Counted from the stretch's first letter, positions 35,393-46,915 are shown. The stretch: DNA of 64,000 nucleotides from Macrolepiota albuminosa (GCA_027475525.1 JAMWFC010000116.1:2169826-2233825), one strand, 5' to 3'. The notes: a model not told the origin generated them from the letters alone. Program-made: numbers and translations.

Positions 35393-36605
35393 CTAAGTGT
35401 CCATAGAAAGAGGCGTTGTACGGAACACAATTACCGTGTTACAAGGGTTCGTCCACTGGTGATAATCATTAGTGAAGTAACCATACATAGAAAAGATAGA
35501 TCCATACGTTACTGTCTTCCTCTCTGTTGTCGCTACCTCCGTCTTGGCCCTATTCAAAACTTTCTGGAATTCGGCGACACGATGCCTCATCCTTGAGTGC
35601 ATGTACGCTTTGGAGCATTTGATATGGTAGTGAAGGTAATCACGGAAAAGTTGGATGTGTGAGATGGTGTTGTAAGCGACGGAAGCATTGGCGAAATGGC
35701 GCGGGAAAAGTACGAAAGTGAGATAGCCGATTTCATCTGTCTTGCGGAGACCGGGGACATGACGAATCTCGAGTGGAGGATCTCGGTTGGTATACAAGAC
35801 CTGAGGCGCGTTCTGGACATTTGGGAGCCGGCGGCGAGTATCGACAAATTCCTATTGATTGGAAGATCAGTACCTAGAGAAAATGGCTAATCAGGAGGCT
35901 ACCTGAAGGAAGACCTTCCCAAAAATGCGGTCGGTCTCGTCTTGAAATATAGTGGAGAAAATAACAGTCACACGATCGGGGGAAGCCTGAACATAGATGG
36001 CCTCCTCGTCACGATAATGAACCTGCATCAACTCTCCCTGTGAGCCTCCTGATGCCTCCAGTTCCTTCTGAGATTTGAAGCCAAGCTCAAATGGAGCAGC
36101 CAAAGCATTACGTTTAAGTAAAGCAACCGATAAAATGAAAGCTTCACAAGCCTCTGAAACTAGTTTAGTACATCTCATGGGTTCATGCTTGGTTTACATT
36201 ATTACCTGCGTCGGTTGGTACTTGCTCAAGATCAATGACCAAGCTCACATTATATTCGTGTTCGGGTTGTGCGACGAGTAACGCCCCATATTCCCGTTTA
36301 AGTATGTCCAAGGCTCCGTATTTCACAAGCTCGTCCCAGCACCGGATGTGCATGGAGAGAAGAAGAGATGTCTTGCGTTCTGGCGTCGATAGATGAAACC
36401 TTACACCATCAAAGTCTACAAACTGCACATCGAGGGATGACGGTCTGGGAGATTGAACCATATGCTCTATAGCAAGAGATGTACTAAACTTACTTTGCAA
36501 TCTTCTCCGCGAGAGTAGTCTGAATGACATAGTTTTGTGACTGTGTATCCAACTTCAGTGGCAGAAAGCGATAGAAGGTATGGATAGTACCTCGAGCAGA
36601 ATCAT
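35393..36605 (-). CDS. ARC35: Arp2/3 complex subunit 2 (p34-Arc)
   Basis: Structural subunit of the Arp2/3 complex, which nucleates branched actin at endocytic patches. The start is MILLE (ATG at 36605). A small second exon ([15 protein letters not shown]) is joined, through an intron ending at ctcccag, to [21 protein letters not shown]. Further blocks: [57 protein letters not shown], and the highly conserved end [20 protein letters not shown] followed by [13 protein letters not shown]. The last codons after ERKT are uncertain, because a GT donor there could start another intron. Length is normal for the family. Confidence 0.9.
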
Positions 36606-37595
36606 GCTTCTGGAGATATATCAGGCACTGGGTACAGAGAATCGTGTATTTGTTGTGAGAGGACCAGGTTCAGTGACAAAGGATGATCGCCCCGCTGATT
36701 CACATGATCTTCGGCCCGCTCTTTCCGGAATCAAGCTCGAAGAAAGGAAAGTTCTGTAGCTCACAGGCTGAGAGCTTCCAAAGATTGAACATGTACAATT
36801 GGTATAACCTGAGCCTATCAAGGTTTCTTAATACGAAAAAATTGAATTGGCCCCGGACCATATCGCAATCACATCGAAATTGAAACCAATTAGTTTCGAA
36901 GCACCTGTCCTTACGACTATATTGCCTCGTTACATTGCATACTTCATAGTATAATGGGTGATGATAGAGAAAACAATGATCCAGGCCACAGGACGTAATG
37001 AATGGAAGTTCAGTGATGTTCCAATTGGAAGATATGTTAAACAGATAAGAGGTCATTTGCCCGAGGCGACATCTCCAAGATGGTCCTTACGGAGTTGCAT
37101 TGGAGCTTTTAAGATTTAGAAGTGTAAAGAGCCGTTATCGTCGCGAACTCGAAGCAGCCAGTAAGAGTTAACGTTCAAATGTGATTATGCACCGGTCATT
37201 GCGTGCAAGATCTATGTTTGAATTCGAACTGGAGTCACCGTGGAGCTTGGGAATGGAGCAGGCAAAGGCAGTCCTAGTGAGAAGAACATTCCATCTTTCT
37301 TGTTAATTATTAGGTAGTCCGTTCCAGAGGAACTCGTGCCGACAAGCACAATACATATCTGTAAGTGAGAACTGAGTGAGAAGGACTTGAAAAACGGGTA
37401 AGATATGAGGTGTATGCGTCAAACATATGAGGTATGGATGGTTATGTGGTGATGATGTACGAATGATTACGACGAGAGCAAAGGGATAGGGAAAGAGATC
37501 AGGATAATCCAGGGATAGTGAACATGGTCTATAGAACGATAATGTACGCAAGATGGAGGATTCAAGGGTGAGATCCACTACAGGGCAACCGTCAA
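36606..37595. other. Intergenic, no gene seen
   Basis: 990 bp between ARPC2 and the ZDS1-like gene, both on the minus strand. Open frames here are short and without motifs. It presumably holds the ARPC2 promoter and the 3' UTR of the ZDS1-like gene. Confidence 0.55.
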
Positions 37596-40337
37596 TCACC
37601 GTCGCCACTGCTGTTGCCACATAGCCAGCGGAATATCCTCCTCTTCTCCATTCGCGCCAGTATCTGGGTCCCGTCGGTCTCCAGGGATAGCGGCATATGC
37701 ACTGTTTACTTTTCGCACCTTACCATTTGGCATTGGTTGAGTCTGTACAGCTGTGGCAGAAAGAGAGCGGGCGGGTGTCCGAGGCTCAGTTCCGTTACCA
37801 AAATCGTTGCGCTCTTGAGAGGAGTCAGGGTTATACCGTCCGTGCATACGCGCAGGGGGTGAACGTGGTCGAACAGGCGATGATGGTGGGGATGGCGAAG
37901 ATTGTCCTTGCACTGGAGATTGCTGCTTAGGCCACATTTGTTGTTCCGGAGACATGGCGCCAGGAGGTAGTCTGGATTGCTGAGGCAGATTTTCGGCTGT
38001 ATAATAAAATATGTCCCCGGGATGCGTCGCCTGCGGTTGCATCGACTTTGGCGAGTTATATTGCTGTGGATTCCTCTGATATTGTGGCTGACTGTTGGCA
38101 TTGTTCGCGGGGGCAGAGGAAGATCGATACATGGGTGAGCCACCCTGTTGCGATTGTCCGTTATATCCGTTGTACTCTTGCTGCATTTCTCGATGCTGCA
38201 TCTCATACTGTGGGCCCTTTACCGGCATCTCTGCACGACGACCCCCAGCTGGCATCGGCTTTGTTAACGAACCCTTTCGTCCCGATTCCTTCTTCTTCAT
38301 CTCCATCTCCCGCTCCATTCGTTCCTTCTCCTGTCTTTCCCTCTCTGCTCGTTCCCGTAACTCTTGTTGTTCTTGTTCTCTCCGTTCCCTTTCAGCCTCC
38401 GCATCATCGGTATGTATTTCCGCTGAACCTGTGGGTGGTTGTGCCATCTGCGCCTGCACAGTGGGAGTAGGCTGTGGATTTTGCGTCTTGTTGATGACAC
38501 CTAGATACCAGAACATCAAATTACTTATGAGTACCTGTTCATAGAGCGGACGTCGTGGGTTTGCCAGTTTGATATGGCTTAGCCTGTAGATAGCTCTCTC
38601 CACATGAATCGGGTATCTTGAATAGTTATTGGGACCTATGCCTGATGATAATCCAGGGGATATGGGAACTTTAGATTTGGGTGCCCCAAGTAAGGCTTGA
38701 GCTGTTTCGCGCCCAGATTGACCGGGTGATAACAGCGGCGGGGGGACTTCCTCCTGTTTCTTCTTCGATCCAAAAAGAGAGATGAAGAAACCAGAATCTT
38801 TCTCCTTCTCCTTTTCGGTAGCACGCTCTTTGTTCTCGGAATCTTTCTGTTTCCATTTCTTTGAGCTCTTCTCTCCGCCCCATTTGCCGAACAAACCCTT
38901 CTTATCCTTCTCCTTGCGAGCTGGGGGTGGACTCGTTGTGGTCGGAAAAGACGGTGTGGGCGTAAGGATTGCTGCAGGAGGCGATTGAGAAAGGGGTGGA
39001 CGGTCTACGGATGAAGTGAGTGGCGAAGGTTCAGGTGGCGATGGCGTCCGTGAAGGCTGTTGTTGTTCAACTGGAGGCTGTGGAGATAGGAGTCGTTGAG
39101 GTCGTGGATGGTGTATGACAGGCCCCAAAGCTTCGAGAAGTTCTAGTTGAATCTCAGAAGTTGGTTGAGACTCTTCGGATAAGTCTATTTGAGTTGGAGG
39201 TGGTGATGTGCCGATGCTGACCGGAGTATGGTTTTCGTCGCTATCCTCGCGTGCGTATGCATCGAAAATGGATGTCTCTTCGCTGAAGGATTCTGGTCGT
39301 TGAGTAAAGCCTTCCTCTGGTAAGTGCATACTGGGACGCTCTACGGGACCTGATTCTACGGAGTCTCCATGATCACTAGACGATATGTCATCCGAAGAGC
39401 GTGGTTCTATGAGAGCTGTCTGCGCCCTTGTTGGTTTCCTACGAGACCCCCCAAATCGGGGTCCTCCACTCTCTCCAGGCGGGCCACTTTTCCGTATTTT
39501 TGTTCGAGCTGCTCGTCGAAGAATTTGACCGGGAGGAGGCACAATGATGGGGGCGTCCGCCTCGTCGACCATATTGGGTATTTCGTCCACCTTGCCAAGG
39601 GCTAGCGGCCCATGAGAATTGAAATAGTGTACAGTGTGTTGTGAGGTCGACGTACCTAATGGTGGAACGTTCATGCTCAAACTTCTCCTCAATGCATCTC
39701 TTAGCCGTGAGGGGTCATCGTTGACCAAAGCCTCCGCTGCCAGCTGCTCCAACTTCTGCAGATCGTCGAAGGTGAGTTGAGGTCCCTGATTCTGGTAAAA
39801 GCTACTGCGATTGCGCCTGAGCGGTACGATGTTCTCATTTTCAACACCATCGTGCTCATCCGGCCTGTACTGACGACTAAGCATAGACTTCTTCCGGCCG
39901 AGACCCGAGGACGACGAGAGAGAAGAAAACGAGCCTGATCGGCCCAGAGGACCTGATGCATCTTCTGAAGAGGGGGATAGCCTAGCATGTTCTTTGAGGA
40001 AAGCTCGGAACTCTGCTGGCGCTATCTCGGGATGCACGCTGGCAGGGACCCATAGGGACTGAAAGAGAGGAAAGGTGTCGTTTGCCTGGCTGTGTGGAGT
40101 GTGAAGCACACCTTCAGAGCTGTCGCTGGTGCCGGATCCGCTGGCACTCTCAGACGAGGATTCATCAGATGGAGAGGTAAGACGATAGGAGGTTGGAGAG
40201 GATGGAGGAGACTGGTTGGGGAGATCAAGATCGATGGTGAGGGCACCGGGGGTAACAGAGCGACGGCGGATGTCTCTGAGAGCCTCAACCTCACGGCGTA
40301 TGTCGTACTCAGAGGGTTGGAGGGTGTTTGCGGCCAT
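37596..40337 (-). CDS. Zds1-like regulator (Zds C-terminal domain)
   Basis: Up to 913 aa, mostly low-complexity Ser/Pro/Glu-rich sequence. The recognisable part is around residues 590-640: RYPIHVERAIYRLSHIKLAN, then PRRPLYEQVLISNLMFWYLG, the conserved Zds1/Zds2 C-terminal motif. It is preceded by a Lys-rich block and GFFISLFGSKKK. In yeast, Zds proteins bind PP2A-Cdc55 and control mitotic entry, polarity and mRNA export; that role is inferred here. The N-terminal REVEALRDIRRRSVTPGALTI is a small conserved block. A 54-nt stretch near 39655-39600 starts gtacgt and ends gctag, contains no stop and is a multiple of three; it is probably an intron, leaving about 895 aa. The tail after the Zds motif is Glu/Arg-rich, then Gln/Pro-rich. 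Confidence 0.82.
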   Translation of the reverse strand: MAANTLQPSEYDIRREVEALRDIRRRSVTPGALTIDLDLPNQSPPSSPTSYRLTSPSDESSSESASGSGTSDSSEGVLHTPHSQANDTFPLFQSLWVPASVHPEIAPAEFRAFLKEHARLSPSSEDASGPLGRSGSFSSLSSSSGLGRKKSMLSRQYRPDEHDGVENENIVPLRRNRSSFYQNQGPQLTFDDLQKLEQLAAEALVNDDPSRLRDALRRSLSMNVPPLGTSTSQHTVHYFNSHGPLALGKVDEIPNMVDEADAPIIVPPPGQILRRAARTKIRKSGPPGESGGPRFGGSRRKPTRAQTALIEPRSSDDISSSDHGDSVESGPVERPSMHLPEEGFTQRPESFSEETSIFDAYAREDSDENHTPVSIGTSPPPTQIDLSEESQPTSEIQLELLEALGPVIHHPRPQRLLSPQPPVEQQQPSRTPSPPEPSPLTSSVDRPPLSQSPPAAILTPTPSFPTTTSPPPARKEKDKKGLFGKWGGEKSSKKWKQKDSENKERATEKEKEKDSGFFISLFGSKKKQEEVPPPLLSPGQSGRETAQALLGAPKSKVPISPGLSSGIGPNNYSRYPIHVERAIYRLSHIKLANPRRPLYEQVLISNLMFWYLGVINKTQNPQPTPTVQAQMAQPPTGSAEIHTDDAEAERERREQEQQELRERAERERQEKERMEREMEMKKKESGRKGSLTKPMPAGGRRAEMPVKGPQYEMQHREMQQEYNGYNGQSQQGGSPMYRSSSAPANNANSQPQYQRNPQQYNSPKSMQPQATHPGDIFYYTAENLPQQSRLPPGAMSPEQQMWPKQQSPVQGQSSPSPPSSPVRPRSPPARMHGRYNPDSSQERNDFGNGTEPRTPARSLSATAVQTQPMPNGKVRKVNSAYAAIPGDRRDPDTGANGEEEDIPLAMWQQQWRR

Positions 40338-40941
40338 GGGAGAAAGGGAGTCTATGATAGGCGCCTTTGTTGGCAGGAGACCGCCGGTGACGGCGCAAGT
40401 AATGTTCAGTGTTCAAGCCAGTTTGCACAACTCCCACAAACTTTGTCTCATGGGCTAATCTATTCAACGGCCATTTCTCTCCACTTCTATCTACCATCAT
40501 TACACCATCTGACGTCCCATCATCTTCGTTCCAACCTGGTCTGTCCCCCGTTCTCTCGTCTCAGCTCCTGAATAACCGTCTGCACTAACGTCATTAGATA
40601 CCAGCATAAGATACTACATGCGACTGACGGCTAGAGCCTCTGGATTAGCGCCGCTCTCAATCATTCCAACACACGTAGCCAGCGTCTCTTTATCCAACTG
40701 TGTGTTCAAAAGCTGTGATATTTCAAAAAGAACTGTAAAAGGGCATGTTGATCGAGACACATGCTACTGTTTCTGCTGAAACCCACTGTCAAGTGTTTGT
40801 TGGGCAGACGCAATGCGGTCTGATTCCCGCGTAGACATTGCGTTTCCGCAAGGATGTCAGATTTTTAGAGGTTGTCAGGTAAGTCGTTTGCGGGGCATCA
40901 CAAACAAAGATTCCCACGCTTTATTTTTCCCATCCCCCACA
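40338..40941. promoter_or_regulatory. Divergent promoter region, ZDS1-like / TMA16
   Basis: 604 bp between two divergent start codons, so it must carry both promoters. No clear core element was identified. Confidence 0.4.
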
Positions 40942-41611
40942 ATGGCACCAAAAAAGACAGCATCTGTATCAAAGAAAGAAAAAGTCTTTCACCCGTCATC
41001 GCGCAAGGCAGACCAGCTAGCGCGGAAAGCTCTGAGAAAGGGGAAACTTGGTATCCTTGCGTCAAAGCGGAGCCAAAAGCAGAATTCCCTTGGTATGTTG
41101 TGCTCCGTCAGAGGTTGACCGCTCCCTAACCAAGGGCAGAGTAGCCGACATTTACACTTTCTTTCTCCAAGCACTCCCAAAAGAGGGCGTGCTGACCCTC
41201 CCTGAGCTTCACTCTGTCGTCAGAGATGTCTGGCTATCACGATTTGATGAAGAACTCGAGCAGGAAAAAACCGCTCACCGCAAAGGACGACCCAAGAGTA
41301 CTAAAGAAATGAGATTGGAAGAGATCAAACTACGTGAAGCAGAGGAATATCGGACCGGCATAGGTGAGTGCTATGAATCGTACGCAGCATTATTTAATGT
41401 TCTTGTAGAGGTCATAGATCTTACGCATCCCGCCAACGTCGAGCTGTTTCGACGATGGGACGGGAAAGAGGCCGCGTATATTCAGTTACTCCGATTCATT
41501 CGAATCACCAGTACCGACCCTGACATAGTAGTCGTCTCACGGCCAGGAAAGCATATATCGATATTAGGAAGATCGCAATCGGACTATGAAATGGGAAATA
41601 TTGAGGGGTAG
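40942..41611 (+). CDS. TMA16: Translation machinery-associated protein 16 (Tma16)
   Basis: Small, basic, helical protein that binds pre-60S ribosomal particles. Three exons (40942-41092, 41142-41363, 41409-41611) sum to 576 nt, 191 aa. MAPKKTASVSKKEKVFHPSS is followed by SRKADQLARKALRKGKLG and KRSQKQNSLVADIYTFFLQA, then LPELHSVVRDVWLSRFDEEL and a Lys/Arg-rich middle. The C-terminal block VIDLTHPANVELFRRWDG completes the Tma16 pattern. The first intron was chosen as gtatgt...gcagag because it restores QNSLVADIYTFF; a longer 56-nt alternative starting earlier is possible. Confidence 0.88.
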
Positions 41612-41910
41612 ATGTTTTTGTGTCATCTAATCACCATCTTATCTGCTTCTATATGCGGTTTTGCGGATGTATATTTTAAAACCTTTTCCGGAAACTACGG
41701 AAAATCTCAGCTTTTTTCAAATAAAGAATAGGATCGTCATCCAATGTTGATGCGCATGTAATGCAACGATCAAATTGCAGATCATTTTGTTTGAACTATC
41801 AAGATACCGTTTATAGAGTGGAGTGAGGCATCTAGGCGGCGTTCATTTATGCTTCCAGACCGTGCGTATATATTCTAGAACCCCTCCTTGTCGAATCCAC
41901 CTTATAATCA

Positions 41911-44090
41911 ATGTCCTCCGCGATACCTCCTGTCCTAATTGTGCGCTCTGGTGTCTTCTGATTTTCGACGAAAATTTTCTTTGTTAACCGACCCTTGCCA
42001 TAGGTTGGAGGTGGGCCTTCTGGACTTGTCTGTGCTCTCTCCCTCATCTGCAATGGCGTTCCTGTACGTATCATTGAAAAAAGCACCGAACCTCGCCTGG
42101 GACAGCGTGGTGCAGGTATCATGGTGTGTTCCCTCTTTCCTCCTCTCCTCTCTGTAGAATACTGACCCGAATAGCCCCGCACTTTGGAAGTTCTCACCAG
42201 CTTCGGATGCGCAGATGAGGTCTTAAAGCTCGCTATACCCCCACCCTTGACTCGTCAATATGAACTTCCAAATGGCACGCAGCCAATTGGCGAGTTTGAC
42301 ATGTCCCCTCACATCGAACCCACCCCATCTTACCCCTATGTACGTATCCTCGTTCCTCAACTCTTCTCCCACTCTGTTTTAATCACTCAAATCAAGAATA
42401 ACATCGTATTCCTCGGCCAAAATTATGTCGAGGGCATACTACGTGCCACACTAGCCAAGCTCGGCTGCCAGGTTGAAACTGGCACCGAACTTGTTTCTTT
42501 TGAACAAACTGGAACGGGTGTCAATGTACACCTGCTCCGGCATCGTTCAGACGGTTCGGATGTAAAAGGTACTCCTGAACATTGTTCCTACGAATGGATG
42601 ATTGGTGCGGATGGTGCCCGTGGTGTCGTGCGGAAACTGTCAGGATTCTCCTTTCTTGGCGAGACCCGGACGGTAGAGAATCACGTTGTAGGTGATGTCT
42701 ACGTCGAAGGGCTATCGCAAAAGGTTGGTGGTCTGCCCCGGCGTCACTTGTTTTTTTTTACGTTGTAGGTGATGTCTACGTCGAAGGGCTATCGCAAAAG
42801 GTTGGTGGTCTGCCCCGGCGTCACTTGTTTTTTTTTGATGCATATGATCACAGTATTGGCATATGTGGGGCGATGCAAGTACCATGCTGTATGTAATATT
42901 CCAGCAGCGTGTTTGAACGTTTGTAGTAACAGTTTAAACTTCAGCGTCAGCTTCCGCCCTACCGAAACCCCTGGACTCTTCTCTTTCGTTATCGCCGGTC
43001 ATAAAGTCAATCATAGTCTATTATCCTCAGATGAGGGGGCTCTAAGAAAATGCTTTGCGGAAAATACTGGTTCCAAAACTAGTCTCAAGTTCAAGGAGAT
43101 ACCCTGGGTGAATCATTATATGTTCGTCGTGCCATTGTCATTTCCCGAGGATGTGTTCTGACCCACGCGTTAGCCCGAATATCCGCATGGTCGAAACGTT
43201 CCAAAGGGGAAGAGTGTTCCTTGCCGGAGGTACGTACAACTGGGGGTATATCACTATGCTGCCTTTTCTCATCGGATGATCAAGATTCTGCGCACGTCCA
43301 TAGCTTCACTGGTGGTCAAGGAATAAATACTGGTATACAAGACTCCTTCAACCTGGGCTGGAAGCTCGCCCTCGTGCATCGTGGACTAGCTTCCCCTGCC
43401 CTCCTTCGAACATATTCCGAGGAACGGTTACCCGTCATTCGGGAAATGCTTGATCGTACAACACGAATCCTCAAACGCACATTCACACAGAAGACAAGTG
43501 AATCGTGGAACAAAGCCAACGGTCTTCTTCAACTTGGTATAAACTACCGCTGGAGTTCAGTCGTACTCGATGAACGCAAAAGAGCCGAGGATGCTGAATT
43601 CTCCGACTTTGATTTTGACGACGAGGGTGAGGAGGAACCAAGTAATCCCATTGACGCGTACGGTGGAAGCACTGAAGGGATCCTGCGTGCAGGTGATCGT
43701 GCCCCTGACGCTACGGCCCTTGTCGATCTCTCCAAACATGCAACCACACACCGATTATTCCACATTTTTACTCCGAAGCATCATACTGTTCTTATATTTT
43801 CAAGAGCACTTGATGAATGTCCTGCGATTGTTAGGACGCTCAAAAGACTTCCGCCGGACCTTGTACGGTCTGTTGTGCTTCTGAGGCGTGGCCAAGGCGT
43901 ACCAGCATATTGTCAAGGCGTTACTCTTGTTCTTGAGGATCGAGAAGGATATGCGCATGATGCGTATGCAATCGAGGATGAGTGGGCTGTAGTGGTGATA
44001 CGGCCGGATGGGGTGGTTGGTGCGATTTTGGGTGGCGCAGAGGGGCTTCGGAGTTACTTTTCCAAGATTTTCCTACATATGACAAGATAA
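41911..44090 (+). CDS. FAD-dependent aromatic-ring hydroxylase (phenol hydroxylase / PHBH type)
   Basis: NAD(P)H-dependent flavoprotein monooxygenase; substrate unknown, related to phenol 2- and pentachlorophenol 4-monooxygenases. Eight exons (41911-41940, 42004-42123, 42175-42339, 42397-42723, 42854-42888, 42933-43121, 43174-43229, 43285-44090) give 1728 nt, 575 aa. IVGGGPSGLVCALSL is the FAD loop near the N-terminus. It is followed by RGAGIMPRTLEVL, IGADGARGVVRKLSG (DG motif), YWHMWGD, VSFRPTETPGLFSFV and FLAGDSAHVHSFTGGQGINT (GD motif). The last 150 residues match the thioredoxin-like C-terminal domain of this subgroup, after an unusual acidic insert (FSDFDFDDEGEEE). The exact 77-bp duplication at 42683-42836 straddles an exon end. 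Splicing from the first donor (42724) to 42853 removes the extra copy, so the protein could be intact either way. Confidence 0.85.
42683..42836. repeat. Perfect 77-bp tandem duplication (site 4 of 4)
   Basis: 42683-42759 (starting acgttgtaggtg, ending in nine T) is repeated exactly at 42760-42836, also ending in nine T. It spans the end of exon 4 and most of the following intron of the hydroxylase gene. Confidence 0.95.
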
Positions 44091-44306
44091 CAAGGTCTTG
44101 AATTTCTTTCTGGAGCTGGATATTATAGTGTTGTATTATTTTCATACATCGGTAGGACCCCTTTTGTGGAATCATAGTAATACGTAGAAAACAGGCACAC
44201 GGTTTCGAACTTGGCAAGTTTCAAATTCCTGTCATTTGGCGTATTGTAAATGATTTGTTGATTTCTCTCGCTCTTAGACAACAATCTCTCGACGATATTG
44301 ACCACG

Positions 44307-46651
44307 ATGGGCAACGACACTATCTACCGTTTGCCCAGCTATCCCTCGACTACGACACGAAAATCACTATCTCCCTCTCAGCTGGTTACTCTCAACCAAA
44401 CCATCTCGTCTGCTCTATTACAAACCATCGCGTTACCGCCTTCAAAGCGTGATTCTTCGGCAGCGCGCGCCTTTGTTATATCCTATGCCAAAGACACAGC
44501 TCTTCAGGTTTTACAAAACTTAATTTGGAAGTCTGGACCTATATCGAAAGACGACAGAATCATACGAAAGCGCGCCCTAATCCTCGCGGAAGAAATTGCA
44601 CCAGTGTTGGACACTCACATTCTTCTGGACCTTGCGATTGCATATGCCCAAACGAACGAGTCCAAGATCAAGACTCTCTTTCAAGAGGCGGTAAAGTCTA
44701 ACCCAGTCCTTGTCGAGTCAGTGGAGGCAGATTTTGTACCAGCGATTACACATCTGTTTAACCCGTCTCAGGGGTTATATGCCATTCGCAAGGCCACACA
44801 CTGTGTCTTGTCCTTCCTTCGTGCCTCTCCTCCAGAAATCGTTCGTTGCTTCTCGCACAACCAGGTCTTTGTCCTCGCTCTTGGTACCCTCTATGACCAA
44901 GGCCTTGGATCCATTGCTCAGTCGTACGGCGGATTATCCATCATTAGAAACCCCGGTTCCGAAAGTAGTGCCTTTGACGAGTGGGAACCGGTTTGGGTCC
45001 AGGCAAAAGTCGACTTGATTGACGCGTTCCATATCATTATTACTTCTCTTCTTAATGATATTTCCATTGCATCAGGACGCGCCCTCGCCGCTGAGTCGGA
45101 GCGTACATTTAGCATCATCTTTGCTCTCCTTGAACTTCCCTCATCATCTTTCACTGTCTCCTCAACACCTCTCACCCCATTCTTCAATCGCTCGCTCCTT
45201 ACCGATTATCAAGAATCATATTCCCTCTCCAAGACTCTTTCCACCACCCTTCGCAATGCGGCAGAGAAAGATGCGCGTCTTGACCTCGTAGAATCCACGT
45301 TACAATCTCTAGAGTCCTCTCCACCCAACAGGTCGAATAAACGCAAAGACGCGGGAGCTCTCAAAATCCTCATAGGTTCTTCGGGAATCACTTCTGGAAT
45401 TGATAACCGTGGCGATGGAGGCAGAGTCCGCTCCACTCAAAGCTTAACAGATTCGATTCGGAATGCAAAGGGTAAGGACAAAGCTGCACAGCCAACCATC
45501 GCTGGATCCTCATCGGCTACAACGTCACCGGTTATTGATATCGACTTGAAGGTCACACAAGTCCTTGATATCTTTCCCGACCACGCACCAAACTACGTCC
45601 GTGCACTTTTGGGGCGTGTGGCGTATGAAGGTGATCCAGAAAAGGTGGTCATGGCGCTCCTTGATAATTCGGCTCCTTCGCTTGAGGAACTGGAATCAGA
45701 GGCCGCGGCTGCATCTATCAGTAGTGCAGGCAATGTGGCGCACTTTGTCAGCGAGCGGAAGAACGTGTTCGATGATGAAGTGATGGACGTTTCGAAGTTG
45801 CGCATTGGAAAAGCAAAGTAGGCCTCTTTCACTTGCTACCGATGTTGGTGTTACAAGGATTTGACCGTCCGACAGGGGAGACGCGACAACTGTATTGAGG
45901 GACAAGTCTTTCATTGAGGAGATGAAAGCAGATATCCTGAGGAGAGCCGAGGCCATCTCTGATGAAGAGGAGGATGTGTTTCCATCTTCCAAGCCAACAG
46001 GAATCGATTATGCGTTTGACGAGGATGAAGACAGCGGTGCTAACGGAATCAAGGTTGCAGGGGACGGGGAGAAGAGCGACAGTTCGGATGCCGACGATAA
46101 TAACGCCGACGACTCGGAGAAGCTATCCAAAGCTTTGGACACCGAGACAATCCTAGAGCTGGCATACATCAAGGATCCAAAGTTGTTTGATAGGGACGGA
46201 CAGACGCGTAGGAGCAAAGCACGTGCAGATCTGAAGGCGCAGACCAAATGGACTGATGAACAGATTGAAGGGTGGAGGATTATGTTGGAGAAAAATGTGA
46301 ACTATCTCCCCTTGCTTCGTTCCTGTTCTGACGGCTCATGTGATCTTACAGCCTCGGAAAGATAGAATACTACAGAAACACGAGTTTGCAGGAAATCGTC
46401 ATCAAGCCCCTGTTTTAACTATCAATGGCGGACCCTCAGGCAGCGGACGTGGTGCTGGTGCTGGCAGTGGTAGGGGTAAAGGTGGTGCTGGCGGTAGGGG
46501 AGGCCGGGGGAGCGAAAGTGTTCGCGGTGGCGCTGACAGCGCCAGAGAAAGGGCCTGGAAGGATAAGAATAAGGCAACACGCGCGAACCACAATCGTAAG
46601 AAAGGCCATGATAAGAAGATGGCCCGTGTTGGTGGGGTACCTTCATCTTGA
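44307..46651 (+). CDS. CUE3: CUE-domain protein, ASCC2 / Cue3 (Rqt3) family
   Basis: Subunit of the ribosome-quality-control trigger (RQT, ASC-1) complex, whose CUE domain binds ubiquitin on collided ribosomes. Three exons: 44307-45817, 45876-about 46299, then from PRKDRILQKHEF to the stop at 46651. ATG at 44307 (MGNDTIYRLPSY) is the first true start. The N-terminal 300 residues are helical and ASCC2-like (ALQVLQNLIWKSG, LLDLAIAYAQTNESKIKTLF, LSFLRASPPEIVRCFSHN). The CUE domain, VTQVLDIFPDHAPNYVRALL through DPEKVVMALLDN, sits near residue 420-460. An acidic stretch and a Gly/Arg-rich RGG-like tail (GRGKGGAGGRGGRG) ending in a basic KKGHDKKMARVGG follow. Yeast Cue3 shares the helical part and CUE domain. 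Confidence 0.85.
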
Positions 46652-46915
46652 ATGCTATTGTCCCTACTGCTAGGTCTACACTTGATCACGACCATCGGCG
46701 TGATAAGTGTTTCTAGTTGATCTTACCTGAGAAACATTTAAAGAATTTCTTATCAATCTTTTTAGAGAAACATTCTTTGGCTAAGTACTTAGCAATCATA
46801 TAGTTGAGGTTCAGTGATAATGAAGCGATGGACGCGCAAGTGATGATTATACTTGGTAGATATCAAAATGGTGGCATAGTAACAGTATGCCCACTAAATC
46901 ACGTTGGGCCTCTAT

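Noticed and set aside
37303..37620. Minus-strand 105-codon frame after the ZDS1-like gene
   Set aside because: It overlaps the end of that gene in another frame, has low-complexity content and probably lies in the 3' UTR.
8186..42836. Reading the 77-bp duplications as a mobile element, recombination site or CRISPR-like repeat
   Set aside because: The four units share length but no sequence, there are no spacers and no terminal repeats, and flanks show no target duplication.
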